Part shown: in pieces, positions 1-8,084 of the stretch | Position numbering within the stretch: the first letter of the stretch is position 1 | Layout of the letters: each line of letters starts with the position of its first letter | From: Actinomycetota bacterium | Lineage (GTDB): Bacteria > Actinomycetota > Thermoleophilia > Gaiellales > Gaiellaceae | Length of the DNA stretch: 48,614 nt | Assembly (NCBI GenBank): GCA_005883955.1 | Contig: VAXH01000061.1 | Coordinates: 1 to 48,614 of the forward strand | Reading direction: 5' to 3' | The notes under the pieces: generated by a model | Told to the model about the DNA's origin: nothing | The model's input: only the letters and a program-made list of their open reading frames with translations | The model's database searches: none | Made by a program: the position numbers and the translations under genes

Positions 1-213
1 GCGCTTGCGTCGCTGCGCGAGCGCGGTGTCGCCGGCGAAGACGCGTTCGCAGTCGGCTCGCGCGTGACGGTGCCGCTGCACCGGCACAGCTCGGGCGAAG
101 CGATCGCCGCCATCCACGAACTCGGGCTCGCCGGGGCGATCAGCGCGCGCGAGCCGACCCTCGACGACGTCTACCTGCGGCTGACCGGCGACACGCTCGC
201 CGCGGCCGCCTGA
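1..213 (+). CDS. ABC transporter ATP-binding protein, C-terminal fragment
   Basis: The reading frame is open from the window edge to TGA and encodes the last 70 residues of a protein. The end carries EPTLDDVYLRLTG, the usual tail of DrrA/CcmA-type ATPases that have a C-terminal DUF4162 region; the complete ATPase at 11030 ends with the equivalent QPTLDDVFLAKTG. The nucleotide-binding motifs lie outside the window. A permease gene starts 16 nt downstream behind its own Shine-Dalgarno sequence, so the two form one exporter operon. The substrate is not visible. Truncation is due only to the window edge. Confidence 0.85.
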   Translation, partial: ALASLRERGVAGEDAFAVGSRVTVPLHRHSSGEAIAAIHELGLAGAISAREPTLDDVYLRLTGDTLAAAA

Positions 214-229
214 ATCGAAAGGAGAACCG

Positions 230-1063
230 ATGTCCACCGCGGAAATCGCAATTCCAGTCCCGAAGGCGCGTCAGCGCTCCCTCGGCCCACTCGCGACGCT
301 CGCGCGGCGCCGCTTCCAGCTGACCGCGCGCACGCCACGCGAGCTGTTCGTCCCGCTCCTGACGCCGATCATGTTCGCGCTCGTCATCGCACCCGCCCTG
401 AGGACGGCGCTGCACACGAGCGCGAGTTACGAGTCCTTCGTCGCCATCGGGACTGTTGGCCTACTGATCCCGCTGAACACGATGTTCTCGGGACTCAGCG
501 TGATCGTCGACCGGATCAGCGGCGCCCAGCCCGAGCTCCTGACCGCGCCGATTCCTCGCGGGCTGCTCGTGCTCGGCAACCTGCTCGTCGCGCTCGCGAT
601 CACGGCGCTCCAGGTCGGCGTCCTGATCGCGGTCGCGGTCGCACGCGGGATTCACTTCCACACGACCGCAGGCGGCATCCTCTGGTTCGTCGGCGCCGGT
701 GTCCTCTTCACCGTCGGCATGTATGGCCTGGCCGAGATCCTCGCGAGCCGCGTGCCCCGCCAGGAGGAGTACATCGCGCGTGTGCCTGCGATCGCGATCC
801 TGCCGTGGTTCCTGGCGGGCGCGCTCTTCCCGATCGTCGCCCTGCCGAACTTCCTGACCTGGGTGGCCAAGTTCCTACCACTGACTCACGGCCTCGCACT
901 GATGCGTTACGGACTGCTGCAGGACAGCACAGGCCTGCATGCGATCTGGGGCCTCAATGACCCGGCCGCGATGGCCGGGCTCAGCCTGGCCGTTGTCGGC
1001 GGGTTCGCACTGGTGCTCACCGTGGGGTCGATCCGTGTCTTCAACCGCTCGGCCGTCCGGTGA
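230..1063 (+). CDS. ABC-2 type exporter permease
   Basis: A 277-residue integral membrane protein that would form the channel for the ATPase encoded just upstream. It has about six hydrophobic segments (roughly residues 43-60, 70-90, 115-135, 140-165, 185-205, 245-268). The region around residue 100, LTAPIPRGLLVLGNLLVALA, is typical of ABC-2 permeases. The start is an ATG with AAAGGAG 6 nt upstream. The family exports drugs, lipids or polysaccharides; nothing here fixes the substrate. A 175-nt stretch without a convincing gene follows. Confidence 0.88.
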   Translation: MSTAEIAIPVPKARQRSLGPLATLARRRFQLTARTPRELFVPLLTPIMFALVIAPALRTALHTSASYESFVAIGTVGLLIPLNTMFSGLSVIVDRISGAQPELLTAPIPRGLLVLGNLLVALAITALQVGVLIAVAVARGIHFHTTAGGILWFVGAGVLFTVGMYGLAEILASRVPRQEEYIARVPAIAILPWFLAGALFPIVALPNFLTWVAKFLPLTHGLALMRYGLLQDSTGLHAIWGLNDPAAMAGLSLAVVGGFALVLTVGSIRVFNRSAVR

Positions 1064-1238
1064 GGCTGGCGCCGAGAGACCGACCGGTCAGATCGTCCAG
1101 AGACGGGCGCGCGCGATTCCCGCCGACGACGGCAACTCGCGCACGTCCTCTCAGCCTCGCGAGCCGAGCCACGCGATTGCAGCTGGCCAGTAAAGGCAGG
1201 CGAGGCGTTTCCACCCCGTTACATTCACGCCCAATGTG

Positions 1239-1670
1239 CTAGGAGGGGTCGAGCGGCGCCGCTGACTCGGCGTGGTGTTTGAGCCACGCGGTCCGCAGCT
1301 CGCGCGTTCGCTGTTCGAGTCCCGTGACGAGCGAGCGCGCCTCTGCCAGCTCGGCGGAGAGAGTCTCCACCCGACGAATCTCGGTCGCCATCTTGCCCAG
1401 CTCGCTCGTCGGGTCAGCGTTCAGCTTCGCCAGGCGCTGCTCGGCGGCTCGCAGCTGGGCCTCGGTCGCTCGTGCCCAGCCGCCGGCCTGGTCGGCCAGC
1501 GTGCGGAGCTCACTCTCGATCGCAGGCGCGCCGCCGACGACTTCACGTAGGCGCTTTACGAGCGCGAGATCGAGCTTGTCAGGAAGCGAAGCCACCGGCC
1601 GACGGCCGAGCTTGCCAGATCGCGGCGACTCTCGCTGCCATCTTTGCCTTCGGGTAGGCGAGCCTCCCAA
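1239..1670 (-). CDS. Coiled-coil hypothetical protein, start uncertain
   Basis: No named family is recognised. Residues from about 30 onward are rich in Leu, Ala, Glu and Arg with a heptad-like pattern (ELRTLADQAGGWARATEAQL and similar), predicting a long helix or coiled coil. The first 25 residues from the TTG at 1670 look unlike coding sequence. An overlapping frame opens with an ATG at 1695 that touches the stop codon of the MFS gene (TGATG) and reads MRVVTQNLFGRLAYPKAK before stopping at 1579. A single frameshift would join the two into one protein of about 140 residues. Either the gene is frameshifted or it starts internally, for example at a GTG near 1595. Confidence 0.5.
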   Translation of the reverse strand: MGGSPTRRQRWQRESPRSGKLGRRPVASLPDKLDLALVKRLREVVGGAPAIESELRTLADQAGGWARATEAQLRAAEQRLAKLNADPTSELGKMATEIRRVETLSAELAEARSLVTGLEQRTRELRTAWLKHHAESAAPLDPS

Positions 1671-1694
1671 AGAGGTTCTGGGTGACGACTCGCA

Positions 1695-3218
1695 TCAGTC
1701 CGACGTTTCAGCCGCGACGACGAGCCGCTCGCGCGTCGGCGTCACGAGCACGGCGAAGACGACGCCGATGAGAGCGGCGACCGCGGCGATCGCGAAGGCG
1801 ACCTCGTACCCGCGAGCCGCCGGCACGTCCGTACCGCCGATCAGGTGCGCGCTGAGGATCGCCGCGCCGACCTCGCCGCCGATTACACCGCCGACCGTGC
1901 GCATGACCGTGTTCATGCCGGTGGCGATGCCGGTCTCGGTTGGCCTCACCGCCTCCGTGATCAGGGTTGCCATCGCGGCGAAGGCGAAGCCGACGCCGAT
2001 CCCGAGCACCGCCAGCGCGGCGAGGATCTGCCACGTCTCGGTGTTCCAGAGCGCCAGCATCCCGGCCGAGATCCCCGAGAGCAGCATTCCGGCGGCGAGC
2101 GGCCACTTCGAGCCTATTCGCCTGCCGATGACTCCCGCCGCGGGGCCCGCGAAAAACAGCGTGAACGAGCTGGGCAGCAGGTAGAGGCCCGCTTTCGTCG
2201 CGGTCGCATCGAAGCCGTAGTGCACCAGGCGTGCTGTGTCGGAAGCCAGGCCGCGCGGAGTCTCGACGAAGTTGGGGATCAGGACGAAGGTCCCGAACAT
2301 CGCGAAGCCGGTGATCAGCGCACAGATATTTGTGAAGAGCACCTGCCGCTGGACGAAGACGTGCATGTCGACCATCGGCTCCGGTACGCGCAGTTCCGCG
2401 ACTACCCAGAGCGCAACGAAAACCGCAGCTCCGGCGAAGAGGCCGCCGACCCGGGCAGAGGTCCAGCCCCAACTCTCGCCCTCGGTCAGAGCGAGCAACA
2501 GGCAGATGAGCCCGGCCGAGAGCAGGACAGCGCCGAGGAAATCGACCCGGGAGGGCGTCTTGATCGGCGACTCGGGCACGAAGCGATCGACGAGGACGGC
2601 GGCGATCGCCACAGGGATCGCGCCCAAAATGAACAGCCAGCGCCACGAGAGGTGGTCGACGATCAAGCCGGAGAGGACGATCCCGAGACCACCTCCGACG
2701 CCGAAGACGGCCGAGATCAGGCCGATCCCGACACCCACCTTCTCGCGCGGGAACTCGTCGCGGATGATCCCGAAGCTGAGCGGAAAAACCGCTGCGCCGA
2801 GGCCCTGAAAGGCGCGGAAGAAGATCAGCGACCAGATGTTCCAGGCCGCCGCCGCGCCGGCGCAGCCGACGAAGAACAGAGCGAGCGAGATGACGAGGAG
2901 TTGCTCCTTCCCGTACTGATCGCCGAGCTTGCCGATGATCGGCGTCGAGACGGACGCAACCAGCAGGAGCACCGTCAGCACCCACGTCACCCAGGTCGTC
3001 GTCGTGTGCAAATCGTGCTGCAGCGTCGGCAGCGCCGGGATCACCATTGTCTGCTGCAGCGCGTAGGCCGTGCCGGCGACGGTCAGGATCGCCAGCGTGA
3101 CGTTGTAGTGCTGCCGCTCTGCCTCCGCCACTAGGCCGCAGGCTAACGATGTCAGCAGCATCTCCTCGGGGAGAAACCCGCGGTCAAGGCGGGCGACTAA
3201 TGAAGACAGAGCCACCAA
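1695..3218 (-). CDS. MFS multidrug transporter, DHA2 (EmrB/QacA-like)
   Basis: A 507-residue permease with about 14 hydrophobic segments, the size and topology of the DHA2 drug:proton antiporters. The cytoplasmic loop after TM2 carries GKLGDQYGKE (motif A), and FRAFQGLGAAVFPLSFGIIRDEFP is the family's TM4/loop region. The end is hydrophilic. The N-terminal 20 residues before MLLTS are weakly supported; a start at 3161 or at a GTG near 3130 is possible. The gene is transcribed toward the coiled-coil gene and may be co-transcribed with it. Likely role is proton-driven export of hydrophobic compounds; the substrate is unknown. Confidence 0.9.
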   Translation of the reverse strand: MVALSSLVARLDRGFLPEEMLLTSLACGLVAEAERQHYNVTLAILTVAGTAYALQQTMVIPALPTLQHDLHTTTTWVTWVLTVLLLVASVSTPIIGKLGDQYGKEQLLVISLALFFVGCAGAAAAWNIWSLIFFRAFQGLGAAVFPLSFGIIRDEFPREKVGVGIGLISAVFGVGGGLGIVLSGLIVDHLSWRWLFILGAIPVAIAAVLVDRFVPESPIKTPSRVDFLGAVLLSAGLICLLLALTEGESWGWTSARVGGLFAGAAVFVALWVVAELRVPEPMVDMHVFVQRQVLFTNICALITGFAMFGTFVLIPNFVETPRGLASDTARLVHYGFDATATKAGLYLLPSSFTLFFAGPAAGVIGRRIGSKWPLAAGMLLSGISAGMLALWNTETWQILAALAVLGIGVGFAFAAMATLITEAVRPTETGIATGMNTVMRTVGGVIGGEVGAAILSAHLIGGTDVPAARGYEVAFAIAAVAALIGVVFAVLVTPTRERLVVAAETSD

Positions 3219-3241
3219 AGAAAGACCCTGAAATAGAAGGA

Positions 3242-3269
3242 CGAAGCCCGCCTGAGAGGGCGGGCTTCG
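3242..3269 (-). terminator. Hairpin terminator of the two-component operon
   Basis: A perfect 11-bp inverted repeat, CGAAGCCCGCC / GGCGGGCTTCG, with a TGAGAG loop lies 36 nt downstream of the kinase stop codon (minus strand). On the minus strand it is followed by TCCTTCTATTTCAG, with only short T runs, so it is a strong hairpin but not a classic poly-U terminator. Confidence 0.6.
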
Positions 3270-3304
3270 ACGTTGGCGGGAGGAACTTGGGTCCGGAGCG
3301 CGGT

Positions 3305-4783
3305 TTAGATTTCGTCCGCCTCGGACTTCGCGTGCGTGACTTGCAGTTCGGGCGGACTCGCAGTGTCCGACTCCTGCGTCAGGCCCGTGTTTGGTGCACG
3401 TGAGCCGTCCGTAAAGTCGTCGCCGTCCGCGCCGGGGAGGCGAACGGTGAATCTCGTCCCATGACCGAGCGTCGTCTCCACCTCGACCGAGCCGCCCATG
3501 CCCTGCGTCAGCTCCTTGACGATCGAGAGCCCGAGCCCGGTTCCGACCGGCCGGTCGGACGAATAGCGCGAGTACAGGTAGAAGCGCTCGAACGCCCGCG
3601 GCAGGTCCTCCTGCCTCAGGCCGGGCCCGGTGTCCTCGACGACGAGTGCGCCCGGCTCGGCGGAGACACGAACGACGCCGCCGCGCGGCGTCAGGCGGAG
3701 AGCGTTCTCGACCAGGTTCGACGTCACCTGCAGCACGCGGTCGGGGTCGCCGATCGCGGGGGAAGGCGCCGGCGCGAAGGCCTCGAGCGTGACGCCGAAG
3801 CCCCGGGCCTGTCCTTCGTAGCGTCGGACCGCCTCACGGGCCGTAGTTGCGAGATCGACATTCTCCCGGTGGATCGAGAAGTCGGTGCGGTTGATCCGCG
3901 CGAGATCGAGCAGGTCGCCAACCAGCCGTTCGAGCCGTGCGGCCTCGAGCGAGATCGTCCCTACCGCCTCGTCCATATGGAAGGCGCCGTCTGCGACGCC
4001 CTCGGCGTACCCGCGAATCGCGGTCAGCGGCGTCTTCAGCTCGTGGCTGACCGAGAGTAGGAATTGCTTCTCGGCCGCGCGCGCGCGCGCGAGTTGCTCC
4101 GCCATCTCGTTGAAGGCACGGGCGAGGCTGGCGATCTCGTAGGCGCCTTCGATCGGAACCGGCTCGGGATTGCGCTCCTCGGCGAGATGACGCGTCGCGT
4201 CGACCACACGCCGCACCGGCCGCGCGATTCGGCGCGCGAGCAGGAACGCGGCGAGGGCGGCGAGCGCGATCCCCGCCCCGGCGGCGATCAGCAGACCGAC
4301 CAGGAACGGGTAGAACGCAGTGTTTCCGAGTCGCTTCGGTCGCAGTAGCACGAGCTCGAGGTGGCTGCTCGCCGGCCTGGCGGCGTAGAAGTAGGTCGTG
4401 TCGCCGACGCGGACAGTCCCGTTGAGGCGCTTCTTCTGTCGCACGACCTTGTAGAGGGCGCCCGGAAGGTAGCTCGACGGGCGGGTCAGCGGCACGCACG
4501 CTGCGATCTCGTTCTGGCGCGAGAAGTAAGGCCGAATGTCTTTCAGCCGGCCGCAGGGGAAGATCGCGACGTGCTCCCGCGCCGCCAGCAGATCGGCCTG
4601 GTGGGCGACGTCCTTCAGCGTCGCCCGCTCGACTGCCCGGCGCGTCAGCACGGAGCCGACCGCCAGCATCAGCCCGATCGAGAGGACAACCACGAGCACG
4701 ATCGCCACGAAGAGGTTCGTCCGCAGCGAGCGGCGTCGTCCTATGGTGCGTGACCGGAAGCTCTGAGACCTCGGACCGGCCAT
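3305..4783 (-). CDS. Sensor histidine kinase
   Basis: 492 residues. TM1 (about 22-45), an extracytoplasmic sensor of about 110 residues, TM2 (about 157-183), HAMP (about 184-236), HisKA with the phosphoacceptor His247 in SVSHELKTPLTAIRGYA, and HATPase_c with N box LVENALRLTP, G1 DTGPGL and G2 GTGLGLSIVKE. The kinase autophosphorylates and passes phosphate to the response regulator encoded upstream. The sensor domain is not a recognised ligand-binding family; it has two cysteines (about positions 77 and 96) that might pair. It is the third gene of an operon (secreted protein, regulator, kinase); the 57-nt gap to the regulator contains two hairpins. Confidence 0.95.
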   Translation of the reverse strand: MAGPRSQSFRSRTIGRRRSLRTNLFVAIVLVVVLSIGLMLAVGSVLTRRAVERATLKDVAHQADLLAAREHVAIFPCGRLKDIRPYFSRQNEIAACVPLTRPSSYLPGALYKVVRQKKRLNGTVRVGDTTYFYAARPASSHLELVLLRPKRLGNTAFYPFLVGLLIAAGAGIALAALAAFLLARRIARPVRRVVDATRHLAEERNPEPVPIEGAYEIASLARAFNEMAEQLARARAAEKQFLLSVSHELKTPLTAIRGYAEGVADGAFHMDEAVGTISLEAARLERLVGDLLDLARINRTDFSIHRENVDLATTAREAVRRYEGQARGFGVTLEAFAPAPSPAIGDPDRVLQVTSNLVENALRLTPRGGVVRVSAEPGALVVEDTGPGLRQEDLPRAFERFYLYSRYSSDRPVGTGLGLSIVKELTQGMGGSVEVETTLGHGTRFTVRLPGADGDDFTDGSRAPNTGLTQESDTASPPELQVTHAKSEADEI

Positions 4784-4796
4784 TTCAGACGGAGGC

Positions 4797-4844
4797 GCGG
4801 GCGAAGCCCGCAGGTCCTGACGGTGACGCCGCGAGCGGCGTCAC
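4797..4844 (-). promoter_or_regulatory. Tandem hairpins between regulator and kinase genes
   Basis: Two perfect inverted repeats lie in the gap: GCGGGC-GAA-GCCCGC (4797-4811) and GTGACGCCG-CGAG-CGGCGTCAC (4823-4844). The second includes the stop codon of the response-regulator gene. Neither is followed by a T run. They could dampen transcription or stabilise the upstream part of the mRNA so that regulator exceeds kinase; that role is inference. Confidence 0.5.
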
Positions 4845-5539
4845 AGGCGAACGGTCTTGTACCCGGCTCCGCGAACGGTGCGGATCAGCTGGGGGCGCCC
4901 CAGCTTGCGTCGGAGCTGGGCGACGTGCACGTCGACGGTCCGGGTTCCACCGGGATAGGTCATCCCCCAGACACGGTCCAACAGCTGGTCGCGGCTGACC
5001 ACGATTCCTGGATTCTCGAGCAAGGTCGCGAGCAGATCGAATTCCTTCGTCGTCAGCTCGACGGGCCGGCCGTCGACGACGACCTCCCGCGCGTTTCGGT
5101 TCAGCGTGACGTCGGCAAGCGTCAGCACGTCCTCGGCGCTGCGCCCATCGGTGCGCCGGAGCACTGCCTTCATCCGAGCGACGAGCTCACGGGGCGAGAA
5201 AGGCTTTGTCAGGTAGTCGTCGGCGCCCAGCTCGAGGCCGGCTACGCGGTCAGGCTCTTCGTCGCGAGCGGTCAGCATCAGGATCGGCACGTCCGAGCGT
5301 GTTCGGACCAGCCGCGCGACGTCGAAGCCGTCGATCCCGGGCAGGCGGATGTCGAGGATGACGATGCGGATCTGGTGCCGCCCGAGCTCGGCGAGCGCCT
5401 CTTCGCCCGAGCGCACCCAGACGACGCGCCAGCCACTGCGCTCCAGATACCCGCGAGTCATCGAGCCGATCGAGTGCTCGTCCTCGACGAGCAAGACCGT
5501 GCCTCCCTGACCCCCGTTCGCCACGGGCCTGGCGTTCAC
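4841..5539 (-). CDS. OmpR/PhoB-family response regulator
   Basis: 232 residues. The receiver domain (about 14-125) has the acidic pair E19/D20, phospho-acceptor Asp63 in ILDIRLPGIDG, Thr90 and Lys112 (LTKPF). The C-terminal winged helix (about 138-230) carries ELTTKEFDLLATLLENPG and the recognition-helix region TRTVDVHVAQLRRKLG. It would be activated by the adjacent kinase and bind DNA as a dimer. Its ATG overlaps the stop codon of the secreted-protein gene by 4 nt, so the two are translationally coupled. A possible direct-repeat binding site upstream of the operon is listed separately. Confidence 0.95.
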   Translation of the reverse strand: MNARPVANGGQGGTVLLVEDEHSIGSMTRGYLERSGWRVVWVRSGEEALAELGRHQIRIVILDIRLPGIDGFDVARLVRTRSDVPILMLTARDEEPDRVAGLELGADDYLTKPFSPRELVARMKAVLRRTDGRSAEDVLTLADVTLNRNAREVVVDGRPVELTTKEFDLLATLLENPGIVVSRDQLLDRVWGMTYPGGTRTVDVHVAQLRRKLGRPQLIRTVRGAGYKTVRL

Positions 5540-6240
5540 TTACCGGTCGCGTAGACCTGGTCGGCAGGCTTGTCGCCGTCGTGAACTGTCGTGGCCATCA
5601 TGCCCTTCTGAAGCTGGACGAAGCTTGCATTTTGGCCGTTCACCTTCACGCGCGCGGTCGGCGAGACATTGATCGTGACAAGGGTGCCGTCCTTTTCCCG
5701 CAGAGTCAACGTGAAGACACCCACCTGCTTGATCCGACCGTGGTCGAGGAGATAGTCGTGAGGAGTGGTGGGGTCGCTGGACGCAACACCGATCTCGGCG
5801 CGAACCATCTGGTTGCCCAGGAGAAGGTTTGTGACCGCAGCTGGGAGCACGGGCGCTGACTTCGAAGAGGCCCAGACTTGCCGGGCTGGAAGCTCCTTGT
5901 CACGCAAGACGGCAACCTGCATCTTGGCGCGGAGCGCACGGACAGTCGAAAGCTTCCCGTTGAGAAGCACGCGTGCGCTGGGCGCAACCTTGACCGCAAT
6001 CGGACCGCTTTGCTTCACGATCGTCAGCTGACCGTTGGCGTAGCGCTTCTGTAGCCGGCCGCGATCGAGCAGGTAATCGTGTTTTACGGCTCCGACTTGC
6101 ACGTACAGCTCCGCCTGAATCAGCTTCGGGCCGAGCAGATAGGAGCTGAGGGATGTCGGCAGCGGGCGTGAGCCAAGGGCCGGCGCCGCCAAGGCCACCA
6201 TGCATACGAGCACGGCGATTATGAGAGCACGTTTGGCCAC
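5536..6240 (-). CDS. Secreted protein with two tandem repeats
   Basis: 234 residues with an N-terminal signal peptide (KRALIIAVLVCMVALAAPALG). The mature protein is two copies of a domain of about 95 residues: LLGPKLIQAELYV...HDYLLDRGRLQ...VKVAPSARVLLNGKL and LLGNQMVRAEIGV...HDYLLDHGRIK...INVSPTARVKVNGQN. The VNG segment followed by a length-limiting loop recalls DUF5666-like beta domains, but I do not recognise the family with certainty. It is the first gene of the operon with the two-component system, so it may be a signal-modulating accessory protein. The start is a GTG with a -10-like GACAAT (ATTGTC at 6247-6252 on plus) six bases upstream, suggesting a leaderless mRNA. Confidence 0.8.
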   Translation of the reverse strand: MAKRALIIAVLVCMVALAAPALGSRPLPTSLSSYLLGPKLIQAELYVQVGAVKHDYLLDRGRLQKRYANGQLTIVKQSGPIAVKVAPSARVLLNGKLSTVRALRAKMQVAVLRDKELPARQVWASSKSAPVLPAAVTNLLLGNQMVRAEIGVASSDPTTPHDYLLDHGRIKQVGVFTLTLREKDGTLVTINVSPTARVKVNGQNASFVQLQKGMMATTVHDGDKPADQVYATGK

Positions 6241-6280
6241 GATCTCATTGTCGCGGCGAACGTCAGGCTTCGTTGGCGCG

Positions 6281-6300
6281 GGTGTAAGACGAACGTAAAA
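6281..6300 (-). promoter_or_regulatory. Possible response-regulator direct repeat
   Basis: Upstream of the operon the minus strand reads TTTTACGTTCGTCTTACACC, with two TTAC half-sites spaced 11 bp centre to centre. OmpR/PhoB-family regulators bind direct repeats with about this spacing, so it is a candidate autoregulatory site. The evidence is pattern only. Confidence 0.3.
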
Positions 6301-6327
6301 ACGCCGCTTTGAAAGCAGATAAGTCCT

Positions 6328-7569
6328 TTAAGCCGGCTCGGCCCGCATGCGCGGCAATTGCGGCAGTGCCGTCAGGGCGACCAGCGCGGTCACCGTTCCG
6401 GCGACTGCGAACGCGAGCTCGGTCCCGCCTGTTGCGGCCAGCCAGCCGGTCAGGATCCCACCGAGCGGGGCGAGCCCGTTGAAGGCGAAGTAGTAGAAGC
6501 CGATCACGCGCCCGCGCAGGTGGTCGGGCGCGCGAAGCTGGAGGACGGTGTTCGAGTTCGCGGTGTAGAGCGTGAAGAAGACGCCGATCAAGAAAAGGAG
6601 CACGATCGCCGGGCCGAGCGAGTGCAGGGGTGCGAGCACGAGCTCGGCGACGCCGAGCCCACCGGCACCGGCGAGGATCGCCTTCCAGCTGGCGCGTGAC
6701 AGCGTCGCCGAGAGCAGCCCGCCGACGAGCGCACCTGCGCCGAAGCAGGCGGCGATCAGACCGAAGACGCTGGGGCCGGACGAGAGCGTCTGTCTTGCCA
6801 AGACCGGCAGCAGGACGTTGAAGTTGAGCGCGATCGTCGAGATTGCGACCAGCATCGTCAGGACGAGCCGCACGTGCGGGCTCCCGCGCGCGTAGGAGAC
6901 GCCCTCGCGGAGACTGCCGAACAGCGTCGGCGGATGCTCGTGCGGGGCGAACTCCACGAACGTACTCGTGTCCATCAGCAGGAGACCGACGAGCACGGCG
7001 ACGAAGCTCGCGGCGTTGATCGCGAAAGCGGGCCCGACGCCGAACGCCGCGATCAGCAGGCCGCCGACGCCGGGGCCGACGATTCGCGCGGCATTGAAGA
7101 GCGAGGAGTTGAGCGCGACCGCGTTTGGCAGCTCGTCGCGGCCGACCATCTTGAAGGTCAACTGCTGGCGCGAAGGCGCGTCGAGCACGAGCACGATTCC
7201 CGTCAGGACGGCGAGCGTGTAGACCATCCACACCTGCACGACGCCGCCCAGAACGATCCCCGCGAGCGTCGCCGCGAGCACCATCCTGATCGCCTGCGTG
7301 ACGACGACGGTGCGCCGGGTGTCGAGGCGGTCGACGACCACGCCGGCCATCAAGCCGAGGACACTGAACGGCACGAACTGGCAGGCGGCGAGCAAGCCGA
7401 CCGCGAACGCCGAGTGAGTCAGCGCGAGCACCAACCAGGCCTGCGCGACCTTGTCGATCCAGGTGCCGCTCTGAGAAATCGCCTGCCCGAGGAAGTAGAG
7501 CCGGTAGTTTCGGTGCATGCGCAGGCTCGCGAATGCCCGCCGGTTGATCGTCAGCAGCGCCGCGGTCAC
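6328..7569 (-). CDS. MFS exporter of the EntS/MFS_3 type
   Basis: 413 residues with about 12 hydrophobic segments. The start RNYRLYFLGQAISQSGTWIDKVAQAWLVL is characteristic of the enterobactin-exporter-like MFS_3 family, and GLMAGVVVDRLDTRRTVV is motif A. Its TTG/GTG-type start overlaps the stop of the upstream marR gene by 4 nt, so repressor and pump are one coupled operon. The likely job is efflux of a small molecule that the MarR protein senses; the compound is not indicated. Confidence 0.88.
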   Translation of the reverse strand: MTAALLTINRRAFASLRMHRNYRLYFLGQAISQSGTWIDKVAQAWLVLALTHSAFAVGLLAACQFVPFSVLGLMAGVVVDRLDTRRTVVVTQAIRMVLAATLAGIVLGGVVQVWMVYTLAVLTGIVLVLDAPSRQQLTFKMVGRDELPNAVALNSSLFNAARIVGPGVGGLLIAAFGVGPAFAINAASFVAVLVGLLLMDTSTFVEFAPHEHPPTLFGSLREGVSYARGSPHVRLVLTMLVAISTIALNFNVLLPVLARQTLSSGPSVFGLIAACFGAGALVGGLLSATLSRASWKAILAGAGGLGVAELVLAPLHSLGPAIVLLFLIGVFFTLYTANSNTVLQLRAPDHLRGRVIGFYYFAFNGLAPLGGILTGWLAATGGTELAFAVAGTVTALVALTALPQLPRMRAEPA

Positions 7570-8006
7570 TCGTCGATCAGCTCTTGCAGTGGCTCGATCG
7601 CGGCATCGACGGCCTCGAGCTCAGCGTCGGATAGGCCTTTCAGCCGGGCTGCGAGCCAGGCGGTGCGCCTCGACTTGACGGAGCGCAGCACGCGCTCGCC
7701 TTCCGGCGAGACGCGGAGACCGATCCGCCGTCGGTCTTCGTCCGAAGGCTCGCGCTCGATCAGGCCCGCGGCTTCGAGGCGGCCGACGTATTTCGACATT
7801 CCCGGTGCCGACATCCGCTCGAGCGCCGCGAGCTCGCGAACGCCGATCCCCGGCCGCCGCTGGATCGAGAAGAGAAGGGAGGCCTGGCCACCGGTGACGC
7901 CGAGCGAATGGATTTCCCGCCGCAGATGACGGTTGAGCTTCAAGAGAACCGGCCGGAGCCGGTTCGCGACGGTGACGGGATCGGTGGCTGTGGCGAGTGC
8001 GGACAT
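7566..8006 (-). CDS. MarR-family transcriptional repressor
   Basis: 146 residues with the MarR winged helix: ELAALERMSAPGMSKYVGRLEAAGLIEREPSDEDRRRIGLRVSPEGERVL covers helix-turn-helix, recognition helix and the wing (DEDRR). Helices at both ends form the dimer interface. It is followed with a 4-nt overlap by an MFS exporter and preceded by a perfect palindrome immediately before its start codon, the usual arrangement for an autorepressed efflux operon relieved by a phenolic or drug ligand. Confidence 0.92.
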   Translation of the reverse strand: MSALATATDPVTVANRLRPVLLKLNRHLRREIHSLGVTGGQASLLFSIQRRPGIGVRELAALERMSAPGMSKYVGRLEAAGLIEREPSDEDRRRIGLRVSPEGERVLRSVKSRRTAWLAARLKGLSDAELEAVDAAIEPLQELIDE

Positions 8007-8010
8007 AAAT

Positions 8011-8027
8011 CGTTAACCAAGTTAACG
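8011..8027. promoter_or_regulatory. MarR operator palindrome
   Basis: CGTTAAC-CAA-GTTAACG is a perfect inverted repeat (7-bp arms, 3-bp centre) starting 5 bp upstream of the marR start codon. Size and AT-rich core fit MarR dimer sites. Bound repressor would block transcription of marR and the MFS gene. I noticed no second copy nearby. Confidence 0.75.
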
Positions 8028-8084
8028 GTAGCAGCAGCCGCTGGCTTGAGTCCGCCCAAGTGATCTTGGTCGGATCGGGGGTGT

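Noticed and set aside
1279-3134. Long plus-strand frames across the coiled-coil and MFS genes
   Set aside because: They are Arg/Asp-rich antisense shadows with no motifs, while the minus-strand frames show clear family signatures.
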